From a virus: 22,497 nt of DNA. The notes beneath the pieces are model-generated. The model was not told where the DNA came from, ran no database searches, and saw only the letters and a list, made by a program, of their open reading frames with translations. Below, one piece after another: positions 6,066 through 15,215 of the stretch (position 1 is its first letter; each line of letters opens with the position of its first letter). Made by a program: the position numbers and the translations under genes. The stretch is from positions 1-22,497 of IMG/VR virus record IMGVR_UViG_3300030450_000555; one strand, given 5' to 3'.

Positions 6066-8060
6066 GTGGCAGAGGCAGTTGTTAGATTAAGAGTTGATGC
6101 GAGTGGAGCTACAAGGGCGTTAAATGGTGTTCAGAATCAGACTAATAAATTACAGAGATCATTCAATGGCTTAAGAAGTGCGATTGCTGCAACTGGTATA
6201 GCTTTAATTGGAAGGCAAGCGGTAAAAACATCAGCAACATTTGAAAAATTAAACGTCAGATTAAGGTTGTTAACAAAAAACAGTAGGGATTTTGCAAAGT
6301 CACAAAAGATTGCGACAGATGCACAAAAAGCTTTTGGCCTTAGTGCAACTGAAGCTTTGGAAGGGGTTACAGATATAACAGCGAGATTAGCACCACTTGG
6401 AACATCAGTTGAAGATATAAAAACTGTATTTTTTGGATTTAACACTGCCGCCAAATTAGCTGGTGCATCAGCAATAGAATCATCAAACGCATTTAGACAA
6501 CTAGCTCAGGCTCTTGGCTCAGGAAGGCTGGCTGGTGATGAATTTAGGAGTGTTTCAGAGCAAGTACCGACTGTTCTTGCACCCATAGCTGAAGAGCTTG
6601 GAGTAACTATAGGTGAACTTAAAAAATTAGCTGCTGATGGCAAATTAACCAGTGATGTTGTGCTGAGAGCTTTGGGAAGAATCGGAAAAGAGGGCAGTGG
6701 TTTTTTGAAAGAATTACTTGCAAATGATCCTACTCAAGTATTTAAAAACTTTAGCAATGCAACTGAGGATCTTTCAAGAAGATTTGGTGATGAGTTAAGG
6801 CCAGCAGTTGAATCAGTAACAAAAAATTTAACAATATTAATCAATAAACTTTTGGAGTTTTCTAATTCAGACGCTGGCAAAGCTGCAATATTAATTACAA
6901 AGATAGCTGTTGCTGCAAAACTTTTAGCTGTTGGTATCCCGCTTGTCACAGGTGCTTTTACAGCTTTACTTGTAAAACTTAATGCTGTTGGTGTTTCTAG
7001 TCTTATTGCCTCTGGAGGTTTGACTGGTATGCAAGCCGCTGGATTATTGGCAGCAAAGGGAATAGGAGCAACTACTTTAGCTCTTGGTGCGTTAAAAGTT
7101 GCTATAGCAACAACTGGAATAGGTTTATTGGTTTTGGCTGTTGGTGGTCTTACAACCGCATTTATGAAAGCAAGAAGAGAGGCACAAGAGTTTCAAAGCA
7201 TTATCACTGAGGGTTCTGGAGAGGAAGTAGAAAAAGCATTAAAAAAACAACAAGAGGCACTCAAAGAAATAGATAAGCGATTAGCAAAAGCAAAAGGCAG
7301 AGCAGAACAATCACTTGAAAGACAAAGAAAAGCGATTGAGAATGATATTAAGGCACTACAAAAAAGACAAGAAATTTTAGCAGAAGAAGAAAAGATAACA
7401 GAGGAGCAAAAAAAACAAAATGAAGAGAAGGAGAAATCAGCAGAACTAATAAAAAAACAACAAGATGCAACAGAAAAATTAAAAGAACGATTTATGGAAA
7501 TTGGAAAAGCTGTAGAAGAAGGAATTGTGCAAAATTTAACAGATGCTGTGATGGGTACACAAACTTTGGCGGAAGCAGCAATAAATGTATTAAATAAACT
7601 AAAGAGAAAACTAATTGAAGTGGCAGTTGAGAGAGCAGTTGCTGGTATTGGTGATTTTATAGGAAATGCTTTAGGTGGGATATTAGGTGGCGGTGGCGGT
7701 GGCGTTACAAAAGTATCTGCAGATTCTATGAGATTAGGCAGAGCAGCTTCAAAGGCAACAGGTATTCCTATGAAGTTAAAAGCTGGTTCATTTGCTGAAG
7801 GTGGCAGACCGCCAGTTGGTCGTCCATCTTTAGTCGGTGAGAGAGGGCCAGAATTGTTTGTTCCTTCCAGATCAGGTACTATTATTCCAAACGATAAGAT
7901 TGGTGGTTCCTCTATTACAAATAATATTAGTATTAATGTAGATGCCTCTGGTTCATCTGTTCAGAGCGATGGTGATGGCCAGCAATTTGGTGAAGCTATT
8001 GCTACTGCGATTCAGGCTGAAATTATCAAACAAAAACGCAGCGGAGGTTTGTTGAGATAA
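6066..8060 (+). CDS. tail tape measure protein (GTG start)
   Basis: The 664-residue protein follows the G/GT pair and fixes tail length. Residues about 50-205 carry the tape-measure N-terminal domain, with FGLSATEALEGVTDITARLA and the highly typical ALGSGRLAGDEFRSVSEQVP. Residues about 270-370 hold hydrophobic segments (KIAVAAKLLAVGIPLVTGAF; TTGIGLLVLAVGGL) likely to insert into the host membrane during DNA entry. Residues about 375-490 are a Lys/Glu/Gln-rich coiled coil. Near 590-600 lies VGERGPELFVP, a C-terminal motif common in lambda-type tape measures. At 664 residues it predicts a rather short tail. No lysozyme or peptidase domain is visible. GTG 6066 is preferred because its context (TTTTATTTGTGGC) copies that of neighbouring genes. 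Confidence 0.92.
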   Translation: MAEAVVRLRVDASGATRALNGVQNQTNKLQRSFNGLRSAIAATGIALIGRQAVKTSATFEKLNVRLRLLTKNSRDFAKSQKIATDAQKAFGLSATEALEGVTDITARLAPLGTSVEDIKTVFFGFNTAAKLAGASAIESSNAFRQLAQALGSGRLAGDEFRSVSEQVPTVLAPIAEELGVTIGELKKLAADGKLTSDVVLRALGRIGKEGSGFLKELLANDPTQVFKNFSNATEDLSRRFGDELRPAVESVTKNLTILINKLLEFSNSDAGKAAILITKIAVAAKLLAVGIPLVTGAFTALLVKLNAVGVSSLIASGGLTGMQAAGLLAAKGIGATTLALGALKVAIATTGIGLLVLAVGGLTTAFMKARREAQEFQSIITEGSGEEVEKALKKQQEALKEIDKRLAKAKGRAEQSLERQRKAIENDIKALQKRQEILAEEEKITEEQKKQNEEKEKSAELIKKQQDATEKLKERFMEIGKAVEEGIVQNLTDAVMGTQTLAEAAINVLNKLKRKLIEVAVERAVAGIGDFIGNALGGILGGGGGGVTKVSADSMRLGRAASKATGIPMKLKAGSFAEGGRPPVGRPSLVGERGPELFVPSRSGTIIPNDKIGGSSITNNISINVDASGSSVQSDGDGQQFGEAIATAIQAEIIKQKRSGGLLR

Positions 8061-8428
8061 TGGCTACATTCAATGATAATGATGTTGGGACAACTACAGG
8101 TGCAACAACACCTACTTATAGCTCTGTAGAAAACGCATCACCAAGAATTATCACAGTGCAATTTGGGGACGGCTTTAAGTCACGCAATACGTTTGGCCTT
8201 AATCAAAATCCTAAATCTTACAATTTATCTTTTGTTGTTTCTGTTGCTGATGGAGATAAAATTTTAGACTTTTTCGATACAAGGGCAAAAAATAGTGAAA
8301 GTTTTACATTTACACCACCAGCTACAAGCACTGCAAGAACATTTATTTGTGATAGATATAGTAGAACAAATGTATATTTGAATAGAGTTACCATATCAGC
8401 AACATTTGAGGAGGTATTTCAACCATGA
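8060..8428 (+). CDS. minor tail protein, lambda gpM-like
   Basis: The 122-residue beta-rich protein contains PRIITVQFGDGFKSRNTFGL (about residues 28-47), NLSFVVSVADGDKILDFFDT, and a C-terminal strand with VTISATFEEVF. This is the lay-out of the Phage_min_tail (gpM) family, whose ring links the tail tube to the tip. It overlaps the tape measure stop by one base (TAATG) and has GGAGG upstream. It is followed by L-, K- and I-like genes in lambda order, which makes the call safe. Confidence 0.85.
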   Translation: MATFNDNDVGTTTGATTPTYSSVENASPRIITVQFGDGFKSRNTFGLNQNPKSYNLSFVVSVADGDKILDFFDTRAKNSESFTFTPPATSTARTFICDRYSRTNVYLNRVTISATFEEVFQP

Positions 8429-9018
8429 CCATTCCTATTGAGCAGTTACAAAAATTAGAAAATATTTCAATAATTGAATTATTCCAGATAAATTTAGTAT
8501 CTGGGCTGCATTACAGTTCAACTGATACAACTGCAACTACTCTTTATAGATTTCACAATGGGACAAATGAAATCAGCACAGACATCAAATGGCAAGATAA
8601 CACTTATACAGCAATTGCTTGTGATATAGATGGTTTTGAAACAGGTGATAACACAGTTATGGCAAGACCGACAATTTCTTTTGCTAATACAGTCGGCAAT
8701 ATTTCCACAATTTTAGAGTTAGTAAATCAAATAACACCTTTTAATGATTTACAAAAAGCTGAAGTAGTCAGAATAAGAACAATGGCTCGTTTTTTAGATG
8801 CTGATAACTTTTCAAACAATACAAATCCCTTTGGAACACCTAACCCTAATATGGAATTAGAACAACATAAATATCAAATAAATAAAAAAATAACTGAAAA
8901 TAATGAAATATGTGCTTTTGAATTAGTGAATACAATAGATTTTGAAGATCTGTTTTTACCGAGAAAGCAAATAACAAAAGACAGATTTCCAGCTACAGGT
9001 ACTTTTGTGTTTGTATGA
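8425..9018 (+). CDS. minor tail protein, lambda gpL-like, short C terminus
   Basis: The 197-residue protein has the gpL-type core: IIELFQINLVSGLHYSSTD at the start, a strand block YRFHNGTNEISTDIKWQDNT (residues ~42-61), DIDGFETGDNT, and a KYQINKKITENNEICAFELV to DFEDLFLPRKQI region. In lambda, gpL is about 232 residues and carries a C-terminal cysteine-rich iron-sulphur region. Here the chain ends shortly after the LPRKQI segment, with only two cysteines in the whole protein, so that cluster-binding part is missing. Strong ribosome binding site (GAGGAGGT) upstream; ATGA overlap with the upstream gene. It should form part of the tail tip. Confidence 0.85.
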   Translation: MTIPIEQLQKLENISIIELFQINLVSGLHYSSTDTTATTLYRFHNGTNEISTDIKWQDNTYTAIACDIDGFETGDNTVMARPTISFANTVGNISTILELVNQITPFNDLQKAEVVRIRTMARFLDADNFSNNTNPFGTPNPNMELEQHKYQINKKITENNEICAFELVNTIDFEDLFLPRKQITKDRFPATGTFVFV

Positions 9019-9353
9019 CTTGGAAAGAAGATGCTAAAAAACATTTTATAGATTGTCAGCCAGCTGAGGGTTGTGGTTTTTTAGTTGAAAGAGGAGGAAA
9101 TGAATTTTTTTATCCTTGTAAAAATATAGTTTCTCATGTAGAAGAAGAGGTGACTTTTGCTATAGATCCTTTAGATTATGCAGCTTGTGAAGATACTGGT
9201 GCTGACATACTTGCAATTATTCACTCTCATGTAGAAGGCAATGCCGACCCATCTGAAGCTGATATTAAAAATTGCAATTTATACATGACGGATTGGTATA
9301 TTTATTCTATACAAGATGATAACTGGTGTTTTTTGGAGACAGATTATGATTAG
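9015..9353 (+). CDS. JAMM/MPN metallopeptidase-like tail-tip protein (lambda gpK N-terminal half)
   Basis: The 112-residue protein carries a complete JAMM zinc motif: Glu18 (in PAEGCGFLVERG), then HSH at residues 70-72, seven residues, Ser80 and Asp83 (HSHVEGNADPSEAD). In lambda gpK such a domain is joined to an NlpC/P60 peptidoglycan hydrolase domain. Here the gene stops after the JAMM part, so the second domain is absent. JAMM enzymes cut isopeptide or peptide bonds, and in tail tips the substrate is not known. The gene overlaps the upstream L-like gene (ATGA) and the downstream I-like gene, giving L-K-I order. The catalytic residues are intact. Confidence 0.88.
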   Translation: MTWKEDAKKHFIDCQPAEGCGFLVERGGNEFFYPCKNIVSHVEEEVTFAIDPLDYAACEDTGADILAIIHSHVEGNADPSEADIKNCNLYMTDWYIYSIQDDNWCFLETDYD

Positions 9354-9894
9354 AAAAATAAAACTTTATGGGCCATTAAGAAAACTGTCAGGAGTAAAAG
9401 AATTTGAAGCTAATGTTTCAAATGTGGATCAAGTTTATAGTTTTATAAAAGTAAACTATCCTAACTGTCATCAACACTTAAATCAGGCTTGTTACAGCGT
9501 TGTCATGAATGATGTTGATATAACTTTTAAAAATTTGGTTATAAATGGTGAGGGTGATATTAAAGTAATACCTGTTGTAAGTGGCAATGTTTTCTTTTTA
9601 CCTTTTTTAAGTACTTTTGTAGGCGGTTTATTTGTTCAAGGTGCAACTATAGCTTCAGCATTAACATCTGCTCTTGTTGTTGGTGGTTTGAGTTTTTTGG
9701 CTGATCTACTTGCCCCAACTCCACCATCAAGTAATGAGATACAAAGCGACCCAGAGATTAATTCATTTATAAGTGGCGCAACTACAAATACAACAAAATC
9801 AGGTGGTGCTGCCCCTTTAATTTTTGGTGAGTTTTTAGTAGGTTCAGTGGTCATAAGTGCTTCCGCTGATACAGTAGAAGTAAGAAATATCTAA
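9346..9894 (+). CDS. tail assembly protein I (lambda gpI-like)
   Basis: I choose ATG 9346 (182 residues), which overlaps the K-like stop by 8 nt and gives MIRKIKLYGPLRKLSGVKEF, the standard family start; a longer start at 9316 would add ten residues inside the upstream gene. Residues 1-75 form a ubiquitin-like beta-grasp region. About 80-125 is a hydrophobic Gly/Ala-rich stretch (FLPFLSTFVGGLFVQGATIA then ALTSALVVGGLSFLADLL) usual in gpI. The end (GGAAPLIFGEFLVGSVVIS) matches the conserved 'G..vPiifGe..vGs.vis' block. In lambda, gpI acts with J, L and K in tip initiation and is not retained in virions. Confidence 0.85.
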   Translation: MIRKIKLYGPLRKLSGVKEFEANVSNVDQVYSFIKVNYPNCHQHLNQACYSVVMNDVDITFKNLVINGEGDIKVIPVVSGNVFFLPFLSTFVGGLFVQGATIASALTSALVVGGLSFLADLLAPTPPSSNEIQSDPEINSFISGATTNTTKSGGAAPLIFGEFLVGSVVISASADTVEVRNI

Positions 9895-9907
9895 ATGAAA
9901 TAAATTT

Positions 9908-12900
9908 ATGGCAAGAGAAATTAACAGTTACACCAGACTCGTTGACCAAATGGGTCTAAGTGAAGATTTACCTGATAATTTTATAAGAGCAGTACAATTT
10001 TTTACTTTTTTAGATTTAGTTTGTGATGGTGCTGAAATTGAAGGTTTTGCTACACCATCAGCTAACGGTAAATCTATCCCGACCTCACTTTTAGGGCCTT
10101 CACCAGCAAATGATGTTGCAACTCTTACACCTGATGAAAGGGAATATATTGAATTAGCACAACGAGATATTTTTCTTAATGGAAAAGCTATAAGAAATTC
10201 AAGTGGTAATGAAACTATTATTAATACTTCTCTTGCATTAAGAGTGGGCGCAGATAATCAACAGATAATGACAGGAATAGATACTTTAAGACGATCTGAA
10301 ACTTTGACACCAGCTACTGTAAAAAATAATGGAGATATGGAAGCAAATAAAGTAACTGGAACAGTTCAAGCAGGGCAAACTAAAGATGACACGCCAACTC
10401 ATGTGATTATAACTTTAAGTTGGGCAAGTTTAAGACAGCTACACCCTTTTGATGGAAGCTCTCAAGGTTTACATATTACTGAAGGCGAATTTCGAAATAG
10501 ACCAATAACTGATCTTTTATCAGGTGCAGTTTTTATACGTTTTAGAATTTTAAACAAAAATGGAGTTCAAATACTACAACACGATCCACCACAAATAGCA
10601 TCAATTTCAGTTGGAGCTTACGCAAGAGATTATCAACTTCAAATCCCAGCAGCTATTTTACTCAATGACACCACTATAAGCGATAATTTCCCACTAGAAG
10701 TTCAAGTACTAAGGCGAGATCAAGAATTAAGATCTAATGCAACACTAGGTCGTAATCCTTTTGCAGATCTTAAACAAGGTCGAGATACAAAAAGAGTTAA
10801 TGTTTATGAAGAGGGAACAAGAAGATTTACTGAATTTACATTTGCAAGGTTGCAAAGTTTGATTCCAGCAAACCCAACAACTGCAACATTTCCAAAGTCT
10901 GCTTATATAGGCTTACGTTATTCAGCGGAGCAATTTCCTAATATTCCTCAAAGGCAGTTTTTAATTAGGGGAATTAAGATAAAAATTCCAACAGGAACTA
11001 ATAATGGAACTGTCCCTGTTGATAGTTCAAACGGTAGAATACTTTATCCTACAGGTTATTCTTTCAGCGATTTGAATAGTGACGTAACAAAAAAAAGATG
11101 GACAAGTGACCCTGCATGGATTTTATATGCTTTATTAACTCAAGATTATGGCTTAGGTATTGATGAGGCAAAAATTGACAAGGCATCTTTTTTTGCTGCA
11201 AGTCAATATTGTTCAACACCTGTTACAGGTGAGAACACTCCAAGATATTCATTCAATGGTGTAATTAATCAAAGGCGCAAAGCATTAGATCTCATAAAAC
11301 AAATAGCTGGTCTTATGAGGGCTACTGTTTACTATAGAAATGGTAGTATAAAAATTGCTTTAGATAAAGCTGAAACAACTACAGATTATTTATTTACCAA
11401 TGCAAATGTAGTTAATGGTAAATTTAATTATTCTGGAATAGATAAAGATAAAAAATATACTCAAGTAAATGTTACTTATTTCAATAATAATATTCAGGAG
11501 TTGGATCAAATTTCTGTTAGTGCAGATCAAATTCCTGATATTTCTGCTTTTTCAGATGAAAGCAAATATGGTTTAAATCAAACCAATATTCAAGCCTTAT
11601 TTACTACAGATAGATCACAGGCCATAAGACTTGGCAGATCAATTTTATACACAAATTTACTTGAAAGTGAGGTTGTTAATTTTGAGTGCGGTATAGAAGC
11701 TGCATCAATGCTAGAACCATTTATGATAATTAAAATTGCTGATAGGTTAAAAGAAAATTTTAGAGCTAGTGGCCGAATCAAGTCGGTTACAAGTGCAACG
11801 GTTTTAGTAGTAGATGATAGTACAAATACGACAGTCGGGATAGCTGGTGATAATTTTTTAGTTATTGATAAAAACGGAGGACTACAAGAAAGAACAATTG
11901 ACTCAGTAAGCGGAAGTACTATTACATTATCTTCATCATTAGATACTTTGCCCCAAGCTGGGACGGTTTGGGCGGTGAAAACTGGCAATATTCAACATAG
12001 AAAATTTAGAATTTCCAACATTAAACAAAATTCAAATTTTACTTTTTTAATTACTGCGATTGTTTATGATGATAATAAATATACATTTGTTGATACTCTT
12101 GATTTAGGAAATGGAATTGGAAGAGATCCGACAACTTTATTAGATACAATAGGCTCACCACCGATTTATAATATTCAAGAAGAATTAATAAGAGTGAATG
12201 GAAAAGCTACAAGTCGACTTATTTTAGACTTTGGTTATGTTGATGGGGCTAAAAAATATCAAATTAGTTATAAGCAAAGTGGCAATGGACCTTTTGTAAG
12301 TTATATATTTTCAAATCAATTTATTATAAATAATAATCCAGCGGGTTTTTATGAATTTTCAATTAAGTCTATTTCTTCAAATGAACTTGCAAGTGTAAAT
12401 GCCTCTGAAACTACGTTTATTGCTAGTGGTACAACAAGATCTATTGGTAATGTACAAAATTTAAGAGCAGTAGAAAGCGGAAAAGATTTAGTTTTAAGAT
12501 TTGATTCTTCAGAAGATCAGGATGTTTTAAACTTTGGATTAGTAAGAGTGAAATATCATACCAGTACTGATGGATCTGGTGTTTATGCAAATGCAGATTT
12601 TGAAAAAGATGTCGATGGAAGCGCAACAGAAATAACTATAAATAATTATCAAAATGGTGAATATTTACTTAAATTTATTGATTCAGCTGATAATGAATCA
12701 GCAGTTGCAACCTCTATTGTTGTAAATAAATTAATAGCCACTGATGATAAAACTGTATCAGTAAGAGAAGAGTCACTTTTTTCTGGAAACAAAACAAATA
12801 TGGTGAAAGATAATTCACTAAATGCGTTAATTCTTACAAGTGGTACTAATTTTGACTCATTGACTGATTTTAATAATTTAACAACGGCCACAGAAACTTT

Positions 12901-13594
12901 TGCAAGTTTAGATCTTGTAACTGGTGGTATATCTGATACAGGGGACTATACCTTTAATGCTAATGATATAGATTTAGGTGCTGCTTTTAGGTTTGAAGTT
13001 GATACACATATCAAAAAATCTGGTTTTAATACAATTACTTTATGGGATGACTACACAGATCTTATAGATACATGGCCTGAAAGTATTTTTACTGGATCTG
13101 GTGATTCAGGAGAAAGTGCAACAGTTACATTCAAAGTTGCTAAAAGTCAAACAGGCACAGCAAGCACAAGTTTTGAAACTTTTACAAATACAGAAATGAC
13201 CGCAAGAACTGTATCTTTCAAAATTGATGTCGTTAATGATAGTGGTTATAAAAACGTGGCTATATCAGAGTTAGGCGTGAATTTTGTATTTAAAGCAAGA
13301 ACCGAAAGAAGTATTGACAATTCAAGTGCAACAAACGGTGTTCTTACAAGTTCTGGAAGTGGTGCAACAACAGTTACTTTTGCTAAAAAATTTTTTACAG
13401 GAACTGCGGCTGTAGGAGGAAGCACATCTGCTTTTAATCCTATTGTTTTTGTAAATATAAATAATATGCAATCAGGAGATTTCTTTACTATTGATAGTGT
13501 TTCTTCAAGTAATTTTGTGGTAAGTATAAAAAATGGTTCAAGTTTTGTGGCTAGAAATTTCACATATAGTGCTTTTGGTTATGGTTCAGGCTAA
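9908..13594 (+). CDS. central tail-tip / host-specificity protein (lambda gpJ-like)
   Basis: The 1228-residue protein follows L, K and I, as gpJ does, and is of similar size to lambda gpJ (about 1130). The first 350 residues hold baseplate-hub-type beta domains. At about residue 398 begins WTSDPAWILYALLTQDYGLG, followed by INQRRKALDLIKQIAGLMRA, both typical of the gpJ core. From about 735 to 935 there are fibronectin-III-like segments. The last 250 residues are Ser/Thr/Gly-rich beta sequence and probably variable. In siphophages this trimeric protein forms the tip and touches the receptor. The second half is very AT-rich. The start is SD-less in a TAAATTTATGGC context. Confidence 0.9.
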   Translation: MAREINSYTRLVDQMGLSEDLPDNFIRAVQFFTFLDLVCDGAEIEGFATPSANGKSIPTSLLGPSPANDVATLTPDEREYIELAQRDIFLNGKAIRNSSGNETIINTSLALRVGADNQQIMTGIDTLRRSETLTPATVKNNGDMEANKVTGTVQAGQTKDDTPTHVIITLSWASLRQLHPFDGSSQGLHITEGEFRNRPITDLLSGAVFIRFRILNKNGVQILQHDPPQIASISVGAYARDYQLQIPAAILLNDTTISDNFPLEVQVLRRDQELRSNATLGRNPFADLKQGRDTKRVNVYEEGTRRFTEFTFARLQSLIPANPTTATFPKSAYIGLRYSAEQFPNIPQRQFLIRGIKIKIPTGTNNGTVPVDSSNGRILYPTGYSFSDLNSDVTKKRWTSDPAWILYALLTQDYGLGIDEAKIDKASFFAASQYCSTPVTGENTPRYSFNGVINQRRKALDLIKQIAGLMRATVYYRNGSIKIALDKAETTTDYLFTNANVVNGKFNYSGIDKDKKYTQVNVTYFNNNIQELDQISVSADQIPDISAFSDESKYGLNQTNIQALFTTDRSQAIRLGRSILYTNLLESEVVNFECGIEAASMLEPFMIIKIADRLKENFRASGRIKSVTSATVLVVDDSTNTTVGIAGDNFLVIDKNGGLQERTIDSVSGSTITLSSSLDTLPQAGTVWAVKTGNIQHRKFRISNIKQNSNFTFLITAIVYDDNKYTFVDTLDLGNGIGRDPTTLLDTIGSPPIYNIQEELIRVNGKATSRLILDFGYVDGAKKYQISYKQSGNGPFVSYIFSNQFIINNNPAGFYEFSIKSISSNELASVNASETTFIASGTTRSIGNVQNLRAVESGKDLVLRFDSSEDQDVLNFGLVRVKYHTSTDGSGVYANADFEKDVDGSATEITINNYQNGEYLLKFIDSADNESAVATSIVVNKLIATDDKTVSVREESLFSGNKTNMVKDNSLNALILTSGTNFDSLTDFNNLTTATETFASLDLVTGGISDTGDYTFNANDIDLGAAFRFEVDTHIKKSGFNTITLWDDYTDLIDTWPESIFTGSGDSGESATVTFKVAKSQTGTASTSFETFTNTEMTARTVSFKIDVVNDSGYKNVAISELGVNFVFKARTERSIDNSSATNGVLTSSGSGATTVTFAKKFFTGTAAVGGSTSAFNPIVFVNINNMQSGDFFTIDSVSSSNFVVSIKNGSSFVARNFTYSAFGYGSG

Positions 13595-13623
13595 TATAAT
13601 AGGAAAAAGAAAAAAGTAGAACA

Positions 13624-14868
13624 ATGCCTAGTAAACCAGCCGATTATGAGATTGCTAACGATACAGGAGCTAATGTTCGTACTGATTTAAATAATGTTTT
13701 TAATGCTATACAAATAAACAACGGATACGGAAGTGAGCCTACAACTAAACTTGGCTTTATGTGGTATGCCGATACCAGTTCAAATAAGATGAGTTTTTAT
13801 AAGGCTACTCCAAGTGACGGAAGAATATCTTTTATTCATTTAGCAAACGGAAATTTCTTTGGCCCTGACGGAACTGTAAGCGATCCTTCCTACACTTTTG
13901 AAAATCAATCAAGCACTGGTTTTTACAAAGCAGGAACTAATATTATAGGAATATCAAATAATTCTGTTTCTATGGCAGAATTAAGAACAGACAGAGCTAT
14001 TTTTAAGGGAGTCCTTGATGTTATTCCAAATTCAGGTGGAGCAAATTTAAATGTACAAACAAATGGTGTAAATGACCAAGATGCAAATATTAGACTTGTT
14101 GCTGATACATCATTTACTACTGCTGGTTTTTCAATTACAAGAAAAGCATCAAATACAGGAAGTACAGAGTTAGTGCATAGAGGCACAGGAGATTTAGTAA
14201 TAGACACTGATGAAGCTGCTGATATGGTGTTCAAGACAGACAGCACCATGCGACTTTCGTTAATGGGTTCTGGAACAGAGGAAGGATCTTTAATTTCACA
14301 CGATCACACAAGAAACACTTTAGATACTGCTGGTTTTGCTTTTGTTAATACATCAAATGACAATGGTGCTGGATTTGAAATGTTATCTCTTGTTAAAAGC
14401 GGAAATGCTACTGGTGCAGCCTTATTTATAAATAGGCTTGCATCTGCTGGACTTCCTGATACAGGAAGTACAGGTAGATTAGTTGAATTTGAATATAATG
14501 GTACTAATGTTGGCAGTATTACCACTAACGGAAGTACCACAGCTTTTAACACTGGTTCTGATTATAGATTAAAAGAAAATATTGTTGATTTGACTGATGG
14601 CATTACTAGGTTAAAAACCTTAAAACCATGTAGATTTAATTTCAAAACTAATACAACAAAAATAGTTGATGGATTTTTAGCACATGAAGTAACAACAGTC
14701 CCCGAAGCTGTGACCGGTGTGAAAGATGATGTGGATAGTAATGGTAATCCTGTTTATCAACAAATAGATCAATCAAAATTAGTTCCATTATTAACTGCTG
14801 CACTTCAAGAAGCTATAGTTAAAATAGAAACATTAGAAACAAAAGTCGCTGCACTTGAGGCAAGTTAA
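13624..14868 (+). CDS. tail fibre with C-terminal S74 intramolecular chaperone
   Basis: The 414-residue fibre begins MPSKPADYEIANDTGANVRT with an adaptor region (about 1-110) containing LGFMWYADTSSNKMSFYK, a pattern I recall from cyanophage fibres. A Ser/Thr/Gly-rich shaft follows. Residues 312-414 form an S74 (endosialidase-type) chaperone domain: Ser312 and Lys317 in the SDYRLKENI motif are the expected catalytic dyad, and the end is a coiled coil (ALQEAIVKIETLETKVAALE). The domain helps the fibre trimerise and then cuts itself off, so the mature fibre would be about 311 residues. It is the first gene after J and overlaps the next gene by one base. A TATAAT at about 13597 just upstream has no good -35 box. 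Confidence 0.85.
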   Translation: MPSKPADYEIANDTGANVRTDLNNVFNAIQINNGYGSEPTTKLGFMWYADTSSNKMSFYKATPSDGRISFIHLANGNFFGPDGTVSDPSYTFENQSSTGFYKAGTNIIGISNNSVSMAELRTDRAIFKGVLDVIPNSGGANLNVQTNGVNDQDANIRLVADTSFTTAGFSITRKASNTGSTELVHRGTGDLVIDTDEAADMVFKTDSTMRLSLMGSGTEEGSLISHDHTRNTLDTAGFAFVNTSNDNGAGFEMLSLVKSGNATGAALFINRLASAGLPDTGSTGRLVEFEYNGTNVGSITTNGSTTAFNTGSDYRLKENIVDLTDGITRLKTLKPCRFNFKTNTTKIVDGFLAHEVTTVPEAVTGVKDDVDSNGNPVYQQIDQSKLVPLLTAALQEAIVKIETLETKVAALEAS

Positions 14869-15215
14869 TGGCTATTATTGCTGGTGATTATGATTTCACT
14901 GTTCAAAGACGGTCAGATCATACAGAATCAATAAGAATCACAGATAGTAATGATGCTGCTATTGACCTAAGTTCGTTCACAATAGCTGCACAAGTTTGGG
15001 ATAAAGATAGAACCGGAAAATATGCTGATTTCACAATTGTTAAAACAAATGCCAGTAACGGTGAATTTACAATGAGTCTTACTCATGTACAAACTTTGCA
15101 GTTTACTCCAAATGAATTAGCTTATGACGTTCTTTTATTAAATTCAAATAATGAGCGTGAATATTATATTCAAGGTACTATATTCGTAAGTGAGGGCTAT
15201 ACAACTATCGAATGA
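14868..15215 (+). CDS. BppU-like baseplate/fibre accessory protein (115 aa)
   Basis: A 115-residue beta-sandwich-like protein starting MAIIAGDYDFTVQRRSDHTE, with a middle IDLSSFTIAAQVWDKDRTGK and a final NELAYDVLLLNSNNEREYYI plus IFVSEGYT. The pattern 'g.dftl..r...t....dg.piDLtg.ti.aqvr......' followed by 'y.yDv.l......y...G.i.v..' resembles BppU N-terminal-like domains found in many phage tail regions, where they anchor receptor-binding proteins. It overlaps the S74 fibre stop (TAATG) and the following collagen-like gene (ATGA). It is probably a connector between the tail tip and fibres. The role is inferred. Confidence 0.7.
   Translation: MAIIAGDYDFTVQRRSDHTESIRITDSNDAAIDLSSFTIAAQVWDKDRTGKYADFTIVKTNASNGEFTMSLTHVQTLQFTPNELAYDVLLLNSNNEREYYIQGTIFVSEGYTTIE

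Noticed and set aside
11590-13563. Several long minus-strand open frames opposite gene J (for example 11590-11988 and 13246-13563)
   Set aside because: They lie fully inside the J gene, have low-complexity composition produced by its codons, no ribosome binding sites and no operon context.
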